From Geosiphon pyriformis (Eukaryota > Glomeromycota > Glomeromycetes > Archaeosporales > Geosiphonaceae), in contig JAAOMT010000664.1 of assembly GCA_016748015.1 (NCBI GenBank), positions 1,265,047-1,329,046 of the forward strand: 64,000 nucleotides of DNA, written 5' to 3'. How positions within the stretch are numbered: the first letter of the stretch is position 1; each line of letters starts with the position of its first letter. A model generated the notes under the pieces. That model saw nothing but the letters and a program-made list of their open reading frames with translations. It did not search any database and was not told where the DNA came from. Of this stretch, positions 33,714 through 46,565 are shown one piece after another. The translations under genes and the position numbers were made by a program.

Positions 33714-35225
33714 ATGGGGAAATCATCCAAAGACAAAAGAGATATCTATTATCGATTGGCAAAAGAGAACGGCTGGCGTGCACGCAGTGCTTTCAAACTA
33801 TTACAAATCGATGAGGAGTTCAAAGTGTTGGATGGTAAGAACTCTTATAATGATATGTAGGATAATAGCGGATAAGTATTTTGGTAAGCTTAAAGATTAA
33901 AGAAAATATTGACGGCAGCTGATTCCCCTGATCGATAGGTGTTCAACGTGCAGTTGATTTATGTGCGGCACCTGGTAGTTGGTCACAAGTGCTCTCCAAA
34001 AGGCTAAAGTAATGAAGAAGCATATAACAGTCAAGAATGTTGAAAAAAAGTATTTTCTTTTCCATCGATAAAAAACTGATTTCAATGTCAATATCAACAT
34101 AGTGAAAACCGTGTTAAAGAGGGTGCTCCCAGGCCCAAGATTATAGCAGTCGATTTACAAACAATGGCAATTTCAAATTTTCATTTACATTAGCTTGTAA
34201 TCGTTTGACCTTTATTGGGAATGTAAACTTGAATCTTTTTCTCATAAATAATAAGGCACCATTGGAAGACGTGATCCAAATCAAAGGCGATATCACTGAA
34301 CAATCGACCGCTGAACTTATTCTTTCATATTTTGAAGGTGAATCTGCTGATATCGTGGTCTGTGATGGGGCACCAGATGGTAGATAATTAAAAATTGCTT
34401 TAACAATTAAAAATTTGCATATTGACAAAGCTTCTCCCTTATTGTGATTTGAGTAATTGGTCTTCATGATTTTGACGAATACATACAAGCACAACTTGTT
34501 CTTGCTGCCCTTAATATCACCACGCACATTTTACACCTTGGCGGCACATTTGTAGCAAAAATATTTCGTGGAAAAGATTCGACTTTAATCTATGCGCAAT
34601 TGAAGGGCTTTTTTACAAGTGTCACGTGCGCAAAACCTAGAAGTTCAAGAAATTCGAGTATTGGTAATTGTGGAAACTCATTTTTCGATCATCCCCTGCA
34701 TTGAAATGACATCTTTTTCAATGTGATTCCGGATATTAGAGGCCTTTGTTGTTTGCCAGAATTATAAGCCGCCAGAAGGGTACACACCCACGATGGTGAA
34801 ACCTCTCCTTGATTTTTCTTATGGTTTGTGGAAATTTATTCGATGAAACCATTAAGCTGGCCTTCACTAACTTATGTTTTCAGGTCCCGAAAATCAATTT
34901 CTTGGTCCAACTCGCTTGATTGTACCTTTCATAGCTTGTGGAGATCCGAGGTAAAGAATTTTTATTAGTGTTCAAAAGACATGATTCTTGCATTTCTAAT
35001 TTTTTCTGATACTTTTCAAGTGGATTTGATTCGGATCAAACATATGCCCTCGAGGTAAGTAAAATTTCAATGTTGGAAATTCTTTATCTACTTATCATTT
35101 ACTCATTCTCTGAATTTTACAAAATCTAGAAAGAAAGTCTTAATCCAACTCAGCCACCAATCAGTGCCCCCTATCGTACGGCTATAACTCTAAAGCAACA
35201 AAATTTTTATAACAAAGTTCCATGA
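33714..35225 (+). CDS. TRM7: FtsJ-family tRNA 2'-O-ribose methyltransferase (TRM7/FTSJ1-like)
   Basis: SAM-dependent enzyme that methylates the ribose of anticodon-loop residues 32 and 34 in the cytoplasm, with partner proteins (Trm732/Trm734 in yeast). Exons: 33714-33834, 33939-34008, 34103-34166, 34256-34379, 34454-34663, 34740-34823, 34884-34950, 35021-35054, 35130-35225, giving 289 residues. Start [20 protein letters not shown] is the family signature. The K-D-K-E tetrad is present at about K28 (SAFKLLQ), D122 (VVCDGAPD), K162 (GGTFVAKIF) and E197 (EAFVVCQNY), and the SAM motif [13 protein letters not shown] is intact. C-terminal [10 protein letters not shown] is typical of the Trm7 group. 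The intron at 34167-34255 begins with GC instead of GT. No defects. Confidence 0.95.
34167..34255 (+). other. GC-AG intron in TRM7
   Basis: Conserved coding order LQTM-APLEDV requires splicing from ATG|gcaatttc to aataag|GCACC. No GT donor nearby keeps the frame, because reading on gives TAG within nine codons. The flanking exon phases fit exactly. Confidence 0.7.
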
Positions 35226-35400
35226 TAATGAAATCTTTATGAAAATTTTGCATTATATATTCAGAGACTGATACGGAAAATAACCCTATGACACAAATTA
35301 TCATGTGATCATTTTTTCGAATTCTCCCCAGACTATTTTCTTTCTAACTTGATCCCTACATCCATTACTCGATCCTGATTACTATTGCCATTTCCAAACT
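35226..35400. terminator. 3' flank of TRM7
   Basis: AT-rich sequence after the stop codon, the expected site of polyadenylation. No exact signal is claimed. Confidence 0.3.
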
Positions 35401-35770
35401 CTGAATAACAACATTCTTATCTTCTGAAAGAATTAGTGGGATAGGCTTACCTTCTCTAATTAATCGTTATCAGATGTGGCCAATTACCTCGCAATTCTTC
35501 AGCATAAATGTCTAGTACACTGTTATAAAATTAATCAAAGCATTATGTTTCACCAACCAACACATCCGCTATATACAATTCATTTTTCAAGATCAGTCTA
35601 AATAACGATTTATTATCTGGGAACACCAGAATTATCTCGCCATCGATCGTCCTAACCGGACCCATAATGTTTTTATCGTCAAAACCATTCTCCTTTTGGT
35701 CTGAGAATACATTGATCGCAAATGTGATAGGTTCTTAATAATCGTTTCTTTTTGGTCTTTTGGAGGAGGC
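35400..35770 (-). pseudogene. Possible Copia-type polyprotein fragment
   Basis: The minus strand gives GPVRTIDGEIILVFPDNKS, then KNELYIADVLVGE, and further on SVLDIYAEEL, broken by stops. This pattern (a GxVxxxDGxxI region, then LKNxLYxxDxLxN) resembles the segment between protease and integrase of Ty1/Copia elements. It is short and unsupported by other domains. Confidence 0.3.
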
Positions 35771-36205
35771 TAGAATATTATAAATCCGACTTATAGCCAA
35801 CTTGGATAAATTCTCAATCATTATTTGGTGTTTGATGATATGGTTGTTCTACATATTATTACTATAAATGGGCGTGCTGCGACAAAATCGGACAAAGGGA
35901 ACATGTAACGTCACTTGGGAACATCAAACTCTTGCTCCATAAGATATTAGATTTTATGTATTGTAGCTTTATTTTAAAATTATTATTACTATTATTAACA
36001 TCATCCTCCCAAAATAGAAACAAAGTGTGGTGATAAAAATTGGTTGGATTCAATGTTTAAAGCCTCAGTTCAATAATATATAACAATTCAAATAAAGTAA
36101 AAGATGATTTTTTAATTTGATTATTTTTTACATTGTTACTCATAGAAATTAGGAATTATAATAATAGGTAAAATAGCCAATCAGAAATAGGCGTAGTAAA
36201 ACGGG
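35771..36205. other. Intergenic, no feature seen
   Basis: Mixed AT-rich sequence without repeats or frames I can interpret. A 63-codon minus-strand frame at 35862-36053 has no resemblance to known proteins. Confidence 0.4.
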
Positions 36206-36292
36206 AAATTGCAGGATTCCAGAATTCCAGGATTCCTCTTGGAGAATTACAGGATTCCAGAATTCCTCTCAAGAAATTGCAGAATTCTTAGG
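36206..36292. repeat. Short tandem repeat of a ggattccagaattcc unit
   Basis: Three to four imperfect copies of aattgcaggattccagaatt and a short tail, separated by ctcttggag/ctctcaag spacers. Low-complexity local duplication. Confidence 0.6.
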
Positions 36293-36330
36293 AATCTCGT
36301 ATAACACAAATTATGTATATATAGTAAGAG

Positions 36331-36912
36331 TGTTAGAAGCAAAAAAAAAACAGAATTTGACTTAGATAGAACAGTGGCTAGCAATAACTACTTATTTCTA
36401 TTCTTTTTTTCAAAAGATAGTTTTCTATAACTTGAAATGGAATCACATTAATATCAATAAAATATCCAATTATCATCCAATTTATGCTATTATTGCTTGA
36501 TAGAATCCAATATTTAACCACACTGGAATAATAACTCTTGATTACAGCTATTAACAGAATACTAATTTCTTATTTTCTTATTTTATTTTCTTTTATTTTC
36601 TTTTGTTTCATTTCTTTATTGTTTATTAATTGATTAAAAAGATTAAGCACTGAGTATTTGATGTCAAAAATAACCTGGTAAAAGACCCAGAAACAAGAGT
36701 AGAAATTTAAGAATAGCTTATCAGAAAGACATGACTGTTAAAATAAACTGGTCATTATGCTAAAGAAAAAAATTCATGAAAAAAACCATCAATTGAATCT
36801 TTGTTCATTATACAAAAGACTCAACCAAAATTTTTAGACTTTAAATCTTCAGAAATAACCAATATTTTCAGCTATTGAGCACCAAATTATGGGTTTTTTA
36901 TTTGTTCTAACA
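36331..36912. repeat. Candidate solo LTR
   Basis: Starts TGTTAG and ends CTAACA, a perfect 6-bp terminal inversion over 582 bp. Inside it has cctggtaaaa and an order of blocks (ttattaattgattaaaaag, aataacctggtaaaa, cttatcagaaagacatgac) similar to the LTR of element B (taacctggtaaaa, cttaccagaaggacaaaa). No clear target-site duplication is seen. Confidence 0.4.
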
Positions 36913-39110
36913 TCTCAAATAATTATTTATAACAATATTTAAAAATTTGTAATTATTAAAAATATATGTTTATAAACAATTTAAAAGTTAAATAATAATA
37001 ATAATACCAGTTTTAATACAGTTAAAAGCTTAAGTTGTTTTGTTGTTATTATGTTTTAGTATTTGAATTTTTTAAACATAATAAATAACAAATATATTAT
37101 AATTATATAAATATATTTTTAATAATGCAAATTTAAAAAAATATGTTAATACAAAAATATATTGTTAATCTTTTTAATTAATTTAACTAAAAATCGGTTT
37201 TTATTAAATTAAATAACTTTTTTTTTAATAATAATAATAATTATGTTGAAAAATAAATTCGAAATATTAACTTTTTTTTATATATTTTTATAATTATAAT
37301 TAAAGCAAAAAGTAAAAAAAGTTACAACTTTTTTATTTTCTGAAGTAATTAGTAGTATTTTTATTAATAAAGTATTTATAATTGTAAAAATTGTTTATTA
37401 ACATTATAAAAAGATTTTTTTTAAGTAAAATAGTTGTTAATTAATTTTTTATTAATTCAAACCCATTTTTTTTATTTTTGATTAGAAGTTTTTTGCTGTT
37501 GTTTAAATATTTAAAAAAGCCAAAATAGCCAAAAAACAATTTTTTATTTTTTTAATATAATAAATAGCAATTTTTTTGAAATGCTAAAAAGTTTTTTTGG
37601 TATTTTTAATATTAATTCTTTTATTTCAAAGCCAGTTTTTTTTTTGTAAAAAATAAAAATTTGGTTTTTTCTATTTTATGGCTTTTTTAATAATTTTAAA
37701 TTACAATTAAACTTTTATAAAGAAACAAAAACATAATTTTATCAAACATTTATTCAAAATTTATTTTTATATAAAAAAAATATTACATATTAAATGTTAA
37801 TTGATAATTAAAAAAAATTTTAAATATATTAAATTGATTTTATTTTAACTTTTTATTAAATTAATTTATATTAAATTTACTTTTTTTGATTTTGTCTGTT
37901 TTTATGTATAGCTATTTAGTTTTTATTATATTCTAATTTAAGCTTGCTAAAATCAAATTTAATATTATTATTATAGACACATTTTTTAACAAACTTATTA
38001 AATTGTTACAATATTAGAATTTTTATTTAAAAAACAAAAATAAATAGCAGTTAATAATACTTTTTATAAAAAAATTTGTTAATATTCTAAAAATTACTAT
38101 AATACAAAACATGATAATATTGTAGCTTACTTTTATTATAAATATCCAGAACTTTATATTTTTTGTCAAATTATTTCCAAGATAATCAAAATACATATAA
38201 AGTAATTGAATATTAAAATTGATAAAATTTTAGAAAAATCTATTTAACACAAAAATATTAAATTTCTATTATTATATTAAGCTTTAAATTATTGGGCAAA
38301 ACAAATAATTGTAATTACTATCGAATTCAATAATTAATTAATTAATTAAAAAAAAAAGAAAAAAAATTTGTTAAACTTCCTAGTATATATAAAAATAAAA
38401 TACAATTCTTGAATAAATAAGTTTAAAAATTCAAAAAATAGAACCAATTATGTATTTATTGATTTTATAACGAAACAAAAAATATATTAACTAAAAGTTT
38501 ACCAGAAAAACAAAGAAAATTAAAAACCATTATATCCGAATTTAATTCTGCTAAATATATAATACTAATAAAACAGGATTATTTTTTCATATAAAACCAA
38601 ATCAAATACTTGTAAAATGTTAAAATACAGAAAAAAAACTAATATATTATATTTATTAATTATTATTATTATTATATATTATTGTTATATTAAATTAATT
38701 AGATTTTTTATAAGATAAATCTTAGATTATAATTTTTTTTGCTATAAATTCAACTAGAATTTACAAATTGTAATTTTTAATTATTAAACATACAAAAAAT
38801 CTAAGATGCTTTAAAAAAATTAATATTTTTAATCTACTTGTAATTTACAACTTTAATTCTAAAGTATAAATATATTCAAATATATAAAAAATATAGCTTA
38901 AATATATAAATAAAAATTTTTAAATTTAAAATTAGCATATATTATTTTTGATTAATAATGTAATTTTTTATTATATTCAAATTAGAAAAAATTTATTTTA
39001 ATTAACCAATATTACTTTGTATTATTTTTTTCCAAATACTATATTATATCTTTAATTAATAGATATTAATTTTATTAAATCTTTCAAAAACAAATATAAA
39101 CACTTAGAGT
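36913..39110. other. Extremely AT-rich DNA, decayed repeats
   Basis: Little beyond A and T runs. I see no intact coding sequence and cannot assign the fragments. It is probably transposon remains decayed past recognition. Confidence 0.5.
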
Positions 39111-39114
39111 TTTA

Positions 39115-39980
39115 ATTAAACCAAATTAAACTAAACTTTGAGTATTGTTTAAATTTGATTTAAATTATAAACCAAACTTGAACCAAACCAATTTTTTAAA
39201 ATAGGTTCAATTTGAATTCAGTATTAAACCTTTTTGACAAGTCTAAGTTTGGTTTAAGTTTGGTTTAAAGTTTACAAACTTGTTCAAATTTGATGAAATT
39301 GAAAAAAATATATAACTTATATTACTTGTTTATTAATTTTTACTTTATTTAATTATTATAATTAGTTAAAGAGGTATATAAAACTATGTATATATAATAA
39401 CTCCACTTTCTAACTTATCAAGATAAATTCATTATTGATATTATCCAATATTATCAAAGATTCAAAATTCAAAATAATGAAATTTAATAATTCAAATAAT
39501 CCAAATATTAATATATTTAGTAAATATAATTTTAAAGTAAAGTATAAGACTATTTTAATAAATTTAAGTAGACAAAAAAAAACAGCTAAATATACAGTCT
39601 TAAAATGTATACATAAACTATTTTTTTGCAGAACTATAAATACTACTAAATCTTTATAGTGCTATTTAGAGACTTCTTACCAGACAATATATATTATAAT
39701 AGAAAAATATTATAAAAAAAAACAAAATGTCTAGTGTCTTTGGTTATAGATACAAAAATCATTGAAAAAATTTAAATAATAATATAGTATAATATAATAT
39801 TTTTAATAGTTAAATCTAAATATGTTCATAAATTTTGAATTAAACTTAAATCAGACTTGTTATATGTATTTGTGTTTAGTTTAAGTTCAATAATTTTAAG
39901 TTTGGTTTAAATTTAAGTTTAAAATTTTGCCAAATTTTCTGTTTAAGTTTAGTTTAGTTTGGTAATTTAATTGAATTTGA
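39115..39980. mobile_element. Possible DNA transposon or MITE with long inverted ends
   Basis: The left end (aaaccaaattaaactaaact at about 39118) and the right end (agtttagtttagtttggt at about 39948-39966, followed by gaaccaaattaaaccaaat) are roughly inverse copies. More tttggtttaag / cttgaaccaaacc repeats lie just inside each end. A 74-codon frame at 39435-39659 (FSKYNFKVKYKTILINLSRQ) lies between. No transposase motif is recognised. In such AT-rich DNA some inverse similarity arises by chance. Confidence 0.35.
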
Positions 39981-41620
39981 ACCAAATTAAACCAAATATC
40001 AAAATTTTATAAGTATTTATATTGTTAACATATTTTATATTTAATTTAAACAAAAAATTAATATTAAACAGTTAAATAATATAATATATACAATATTATT
40101 ATTATATATTATATAATTTTATCTAATATTAATTTATTTTTTAGAAATAAATTAAACATAAAACAAATATTAATTATGTTATTCAATTATAATTTCAAGT
40201 AATATCTGTTATAATTCAAAATTATTGACAAAAAATAAATATTTTTTTATAATTAAAAATTAGAAAGTCAATAATTTAAAACATTAATTACTATAGATAT
40301 ATTCAACAATTTATTATTAAATATACAATATTTGATCAAAAATTTTAAAAATTATATTATAGTAGTTAATAAATTATTAACAACTAAAAATATTTTTAAT
40401 AATAATAAAATTATAAATATAATTTTAGCCAATGCTTAAATTAAAACCAATACAATTAATGATTTAAAAAAAAATCAAAAAAATTTTTATTTATTATAAT
40501 TATATTTACAAAAATATATAAAGCATTAAAAAAACAATTAAATTTAAAAAACAATTAATAATAGAAAATTTTAGTATAAAAAACCAAAATTTACTTAGAA
40601 AAAAATTATATAAATATAAAAAATTAAAAAAAATTAAAAAAACAGATAATAATTAATCAATATTTTAATAATAATAATTGATTAATTTAATAAATAAATA
40701 TAGTTTATTTGATAATAATTATAAAACTCTATAATAAAAAATGTTTAAAATAGAATATAGTTTACATGTTTTAATTATGTTTTTTTATAAAAATTTAACT
40801 ATATTTGTATTTATTATATATTTAGCTTTATTATAATTAGAAATAAGAAAAATTTTTATTTCTAATCATATTATTTATTATATTAATTTTCAGTTAATTT
40901 TTATTGATTATAAAAACAAAACAAATTAAATCTTTATATATGTTTTTATTCAATAAATTATTAAGTTATTTGATTTTAAAAGTTAAATTAATTAGATAAA
41001 AACTGAATTTATTTATTTTTGTTTTCTAATAATATTGTTTTTAATAATACTTAAAAAACAATTATTAATTATTAAAGTTTTTTGAATAAATAATCTTTAT
41101 TTTGATATTTAATATCTTTTTTAAGATTAAATTAATTTGCATTAAAGTTGTTTTTTAACTAATACATAATTTATTAATGTAAAAATTATATTTAAAAACA
41201 ATATAAATTTTGTTTTTTAAGTTTCTTTGAATATAGTTTTTTAAATTAAATTTGTTAATTTTATTTGTTTTTTTATTTTTAAAATTGTTAAATCTTTAGT
41301 GATTTTTAAATTTGTTTTTTTTTATTGTTATTGCTTTGCAATATATATTTAAAAGTATTATTATTATTAATATTTTGATAAAATTTTTTAAGTTATATTA
41401 AAGTTTATTAATATTTAATAATATATTATTATTTATTTTAAGTTTTTTAATATAGATAAAATTATTTTTAATTATTAATTTGTTTTAATAATAAAAAACA
41501 TAATTAAAAAATATTACTTTTTTTTTTAGTATATCTATAATTTTTAAAAAGTAAAATTTTAAAAAAAGTTTTTTTTGTTTTTATTTTATATTTTACTATT
41601 TAATTAAATATTTTACAATC
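39981..41620. other. Extremely AT-rich DNA, no assignable feature
   Basis: A/T runs with no frame longer than a few tens of codons. Probably the mutated remains of repeats. Confidence 0.5.
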
Positions 41621-41629
41621 TTTTTTGTT

Positions 41630-42300
41630 TGAATACAAAGCTATTAATATTAATAATAATTTAAGTATAAAAAAACCAAAAAAAAAATTTAGTATTAACT
41701 TGACTATAATAAACTTAATTATTAAAAAAAAATGCAAAGACAGAATTTCAAAAGAATTAATTATTAATATTAGTATTAGTGCTTTTTAAAATATCTTTTT
41801 AGAAAGTAATATAACTGGTTTAAATGCTAAAAACACTATAAAATTAGAGAACATAAACATAAAAAAAAAATTTTTGGTAGAAAAAACTAGTTTTTAGTTT
41901 GAAAATAAAGATAAAATAGAGTTAAAAAATATTAATTTTATGGTTATTAATAAAAATTCAATTCAAAAAAAATTAAAAATAGTCAAAATTTTTTTCTTTA
42001 ATGTAAATAGTTTTGAAAAAACTTCTATCTTTTCAAAATTTAATAAAATAATTTATATATTTTATATTTTTGAAAAATAATAATAAATACAATAGAATTG
42101 GCAAATAATAAAGATATTATAATAAATATTAATTTTAAAAAACTGGTAAACAACTATAAAAATAAGACAGTAATTATTAAAAAAAATTTTGTAAAAATAT
42201 TAACAAAGATTATATAAACTATGTTAATTAATTTTAATATTATTAAATCAATTAAAATACAAATAGTAAAACTATGACAAAAAACTATAGAAAAATTTGA
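41630..42300 (+). pseudogene. LINE ORF1 relic
   Basis: A + frame gives KKKFLVEKTSF, a stop, then FENKDKIE and later KKLKIVKIFFFNVNSFEKTS. The first part matches the LVEKTSFDYDKG block of the minus-strand fragment at 17.2 kb, and the second the IFYHINGFEKAFTF block of LINE E. It is the same ORF1 type, almost wholly converted to A and T. Confidence 0.5.
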
Positions 42301-42334
42301 TAATTAAAATTAAATCAATTTTTTAATATTTTAA

Positions 42335-42965
42335 TAATTTTTTTTAATAAAGTTATTTATTGAGTAAAATCCAACCACTATTTAGTATATAGAACCAGAT
42401 TAAGTAATTCAAACTAAATATAACTCATGCACTTACTACATGTGACTAGTCACTCAGGCCAGACAAAACAATACTACATACTTATACTAACACTTATATT
42501 ACAATTTAAATCAAAAAAAAAAGACACAGCCTATGATGACCAAAATTAACAGCAAAAAACCCAATAATGCCAAATATTCTGACCACACTATTTGACAGCA
42601 TCAATACCAAATTATATAACAAACCTGATACCATATTGCCATTTCCAACCAAGCCAGTCTTTTCTATATTAATCTTAAACTTAGACCTTATTAGCCAGAT
42701 CCTAGAACAATGCAACTCTACCAAATATCTCACAAAATCAACAACAATAAAGATAGTTTTCTTCTTATTATCAAAGATCTTAATAGTCTCTGTATATCAA
42801 TTATTTAGCACAAACCTCTTGCACACAACTACATAAGTCCTAGCATCTGATGAACAACAAAAAAACATCTGTAAAACAGCAGAAAAAGACAAATCACAAG
42901 CACCTATTGAAGCAATTTATTGTATAAAAGCCTCAGCCAAAATCTCTTTTCAAACATGATTTTAT
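42335..42965 (-). mobile_element. 5'-truncated LINE copy (3' end only)
   Basis: Minus-strand copy of the last ~600 bp of the LINE F/E group. The 75-residue frame at 42506-42733 (HCSRIWLIRSKFKINIEKTG) matches the last ORF2 segment of F (HCVRAWLVRSKHRVWMEKTG). The 3' UTR follows down to about 42340, where ctcaataaataac precedes an A-rich tail on that strand. It is less mutated than its surroundings, so it probably inserted later. The break near 42960 is abrupt, as expected from 5' truncation. Confidence 0.75.
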
Positions 42966-44306
42966 GTATTGTTAAATGTTTTGGTGTATTTGTAACCAAA
43001 AATAATGTTCAAGTATTCTTTGAATTGTATTTTTTTTTCCTAAATATACTAATAAAAAATTTGTGTGTATATTATATAAGATGATTTTTTTTTTGTTTTG
43101 TTGAACTAATCTAAGTGGATTTGTTAGATTTTAGCAATTTTAGTAATAAATTTTGTTGTAATAGACAAAATATTGTTTTAATTGGTTTTGCAATTAATGT
43201 TTTTTAGTTAAAGACTAATTTTTTGGCATGTTAAAAGTCTCTAAATAGTTTTTAATATTGTTATAAGTTTCAGAATTCATTGTTTTATTACTAATTTATT
43301 TGTTGAATTGGTTAGATGTTGGTATAAGTTTTAATTTTGTCTTATTTTGAAAAAATTATTAATATTTATGTATAATTTTTTTGGTTTGTAATAAACAATA
43401 TATTTGTAATTAGTTAAGAAATCAGTCCATTAAGATTGTTTTGCATTAAGTTCAAAACTCTTTTTATTAAGCTATTTAAGACCAATATTATCAATAATAA
43501 TATCAAATTAAGATCTATTTTAATGATATTATTAAAAATGTTTAAGAACCCAAATAATAGTTGCTGTTTTTAATTCAGTTGGATTATATTTGAATTTTGT
43601 TGACTTGAATGTTTTACTAATATATGTAATTATTTATTTATTGTTATTGTTATCTAATTATGATAAGATAATACCAAAGCTATATATATTAGTAATTAAT
43701 TGAACTTTTATTGAAATTTAAATTAATAAAAATTGGAGCTATAATGAATTTTTATTTAAAAATATTAAATGTTTATTGTTGAGTTTATGTCTATTGATAT
43801 TTTACATTCTTGTTAGTTATATAATTGAATAATTTGACAATTTCAGAAAATTTTTTAATAAATTTTTAATAATAAGAGATTAATTTTATAAATTCTCTTA
43901 GTTTTGTAATATTATAAGAAATTTAAAAGTTTTTAACAATACTAATTGTTCTTGAATTGGGTTGAACTTTATTTTTGTTTATAATATATCCAAAAAAAAT
44001 TAAGCTTATTTTTTCAAAGTAATATTTTTCAATGTTTAATTTTAATTTTGCTTTTTGTAATTATTGAAAACTTTTTGCAAATAGATTAAATGAGCTTTAA
44101 AACTTGAAGAATACACATTAATTTTATTGATATAAACAACTATTGATTGCCATAAAAGTTTTTTGTAAACAATATCTATAAGTTTTTAAAATATTGCTAG
44201 TGTATTACAAAGTCCAAAAAACATTATATTGAATTTATAATTCTTTTTTTGTATGGTAAATACTGTTTTGAGATAGTTTTTAGGATCTATTTCAACTTGT
44301 TAGTAT

Positions 44307-45262
44307 TGTTACTAATAGAATTTTAGCTATTAATTAGCATAAAATTACCCTTATAATTCTTATTATTTATTAATATATATTATTATCATTTCAATTATTA
44401 CTTATTATTTAATCAAATTATTGAATATTATCATTTAATTAATAACTTAATTTGTATTATAGAAATTAAGATGATCAAATTACACAATACTTTGAACCAT
44501 TTAATATTTAAAAATTTGCCGAAATTAATGAAAATTGGCTAAAATAATCAATAGTTTGTAGAAATAACTTGTAATTTGCTAAAATATATCTTTAATTTGC
44601 CAAAATTATAACAAATAAAAAATTGCAAGTTCAAAAACTAGTATTATAACAAGTTGTATAAAAGAAAAGCTTTTCTTTTTAAGAAAATATATTTACTTTA
44701 AATATCTTAATTAGAACAAATTATCTTTTACACATCCTTACAAAATCAAATAAAAATTAAATATTTAGAAACCAAATTCTTAATTATTATATTTGAAATT
44801 CACAAAAGAAAACTCAATTAACGTTTTGAAATTGACTAGCTACCAATTTCAATAATCTGTTAATGACTCCAGATCTGAATAGAAAACGTTTCCTTTGACA
44901 AAATTCTATTTTTTTTACATTTTTTTTATTTTTCTTTTTTTTTCTTATCATAATTTTAGGGTAGTCTACAAACAAAATTCTTGTAGAAGAGTTAATTTTT
45001 ACAGCAAAGTAACTATACATTTTTAGTAAGCTTCTAAATAAGCAATACCTGGGAAAGAGTTGACATTTACTATAATATAACTACATAAAGTAACTGGCAC
45101 GAAATTGGTCATTTTATTTATAAGTTTAGCAGTTTAAATTATAGGAAATAATTTAAAAATAAATTCAGTTATCAGAGATTCAACTACTTTCAGAAAATAT
45201 GAATTCATAGCCAATAAACATTAACAATATTTAAGAAAAAAAACCAAAAACTTCTGATAACA
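44307..45262 (-). repeat. Solo LTR inside the RT of element D, with target-site duplication
   Basis: On the + strand it runs from TGTTACTAATAG to tctgataaca, so on its own strand it is TGTTATCAG...GTAACA, 956 bp. The flanks are gtat on both sides (44303-44306 and 45263-45266). Removing the LTR and one gtat restores the RT reading KSRY*QVEIDPK across the junction, where B has ASGYWQVEMDLK. This shows that the insertion happened in a recognisable RT. A 68-codon frame inside (44814-45020) has a similar partner in the copy at 49.8 kb. Confidence 0.75.
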
Positions 45263-46184
45263 GTATCTACTTTTCAAGTCAAAAGTTGAAAAAAACTTGG
45301 CTTTTCTAAGAGCATCTAATATATTGTCAATTTTGGAAAGTGAAATACATTTCTAATTGTTATATTGTTAAGTTAACAATAATTTACATAGAATCCGATC
45401 TTGTTATTTTTTTTTTGACCAAAACTACTAATAAAGTCTAAAGATTTTTTGATAGTTGAATGAATTTATTGTTGAGTATTTATTAAACTTTTTTTCTCAT
45501 GAATTAATAATTAGGTAATGACATTTAATAGACTTGTTGGTATTTTGGTAGAGCATTTCTTATATAAATTTGATATTATATAATATTTATTTTTCTAAAA
45601 TTATTGTTATTTTTAACAAATATATTAGCATATTCAGTAATTAATTGTTTCAATTGTTTTTGTTGTTGGAGTTTCAAAAGATCTATATTAATTTAAAAAA
45701 AAATTTTTTTTATAATATAGTAGTTTTTAATGTTAAGAATGGTTTTTGGATTTAAAAATAATATATATCTTATGATTTTAATAAAATTAAAAACAGTTTG
45801 AGGAATTTTATTCTGAAAAATATTGCTATGTATGATTTTAATTTCTAATTTATTTAATAAAATAATAAGATAATTGTTAAAATTATAAAATATAACTTGG
45901 AACTTTTTTATTTTTTTGGAATATACACATTGAAAATTAAAATTTTGTGTTTTAAACAAATTTGTTTATTTGATTTAAAGATTTGTTTAATAGTAATTGG
46001 TTTTGGATAAGTGTAAATTTTATGATATTCTTCAAATAATAATATAGTAATTGGTTAGAAAAATTGAAAAATCTGGTAAGATTTATTCTGTATATTAAGA
46101 GCATTATTTACTAAAACTATAAATTATCTAGTTAAATCAAAATTTTGGGTTTTTTTGTAATTTTTGCTTAATTGTTTTTTTCAA

Positions 46185-46565
46185 TTAACTGGTTGTAAAC
46201 CTAAAATATTAATTAGACACAAATAAATTGCTTGGACAATTTTTTTAACATGCTCAATCTTAAATAGTATTTTGGTTTTATTTTGTAGCATGATTGTAAT
46301 ATTTTCTTTATATTATGTATCTATGAATTTTTCTCTAATGTTAATTCCTTTGCTTGTCAATAATAATTGGAAAGCAATTTGAACTATCACTCTTAGTAAA
46401 ATTTTAAAAGCAATTTTTAGATTAATTTTTGTTAAAAACTTAAATTAAATGATCAAAATATCTTTTTCCAAATATCATAAATCATATTCAGCATTAATTT
46501 TATGAACTTTTTCTGACTTAATCTCTTGACCATTATTGTTAAGATACTTAAGTTATATAGCAAAC
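46185..46565 (-). pseudogene. dUTPase-like domain of element D (relic)
   Basis: Minus-strand reading: HKINAEYDL (motif 1), KINLKIAFKILLRVIVQIAF, then GINIREKFIDT (motif 3 region), NITIMLQNKTKILFKIE and KKIVQAIYLCLI (motif 4). It aligns block for block with the same region of C and B although most codons have drifted to A/T. Motif 5 is not seen. Confidence 0.55.

Noticed and set aside
40441-40660. Lys/Asn-rich frames in the AT desert
   Set aside because: A/T-only composition produces such frames by chance. No conserved motif.
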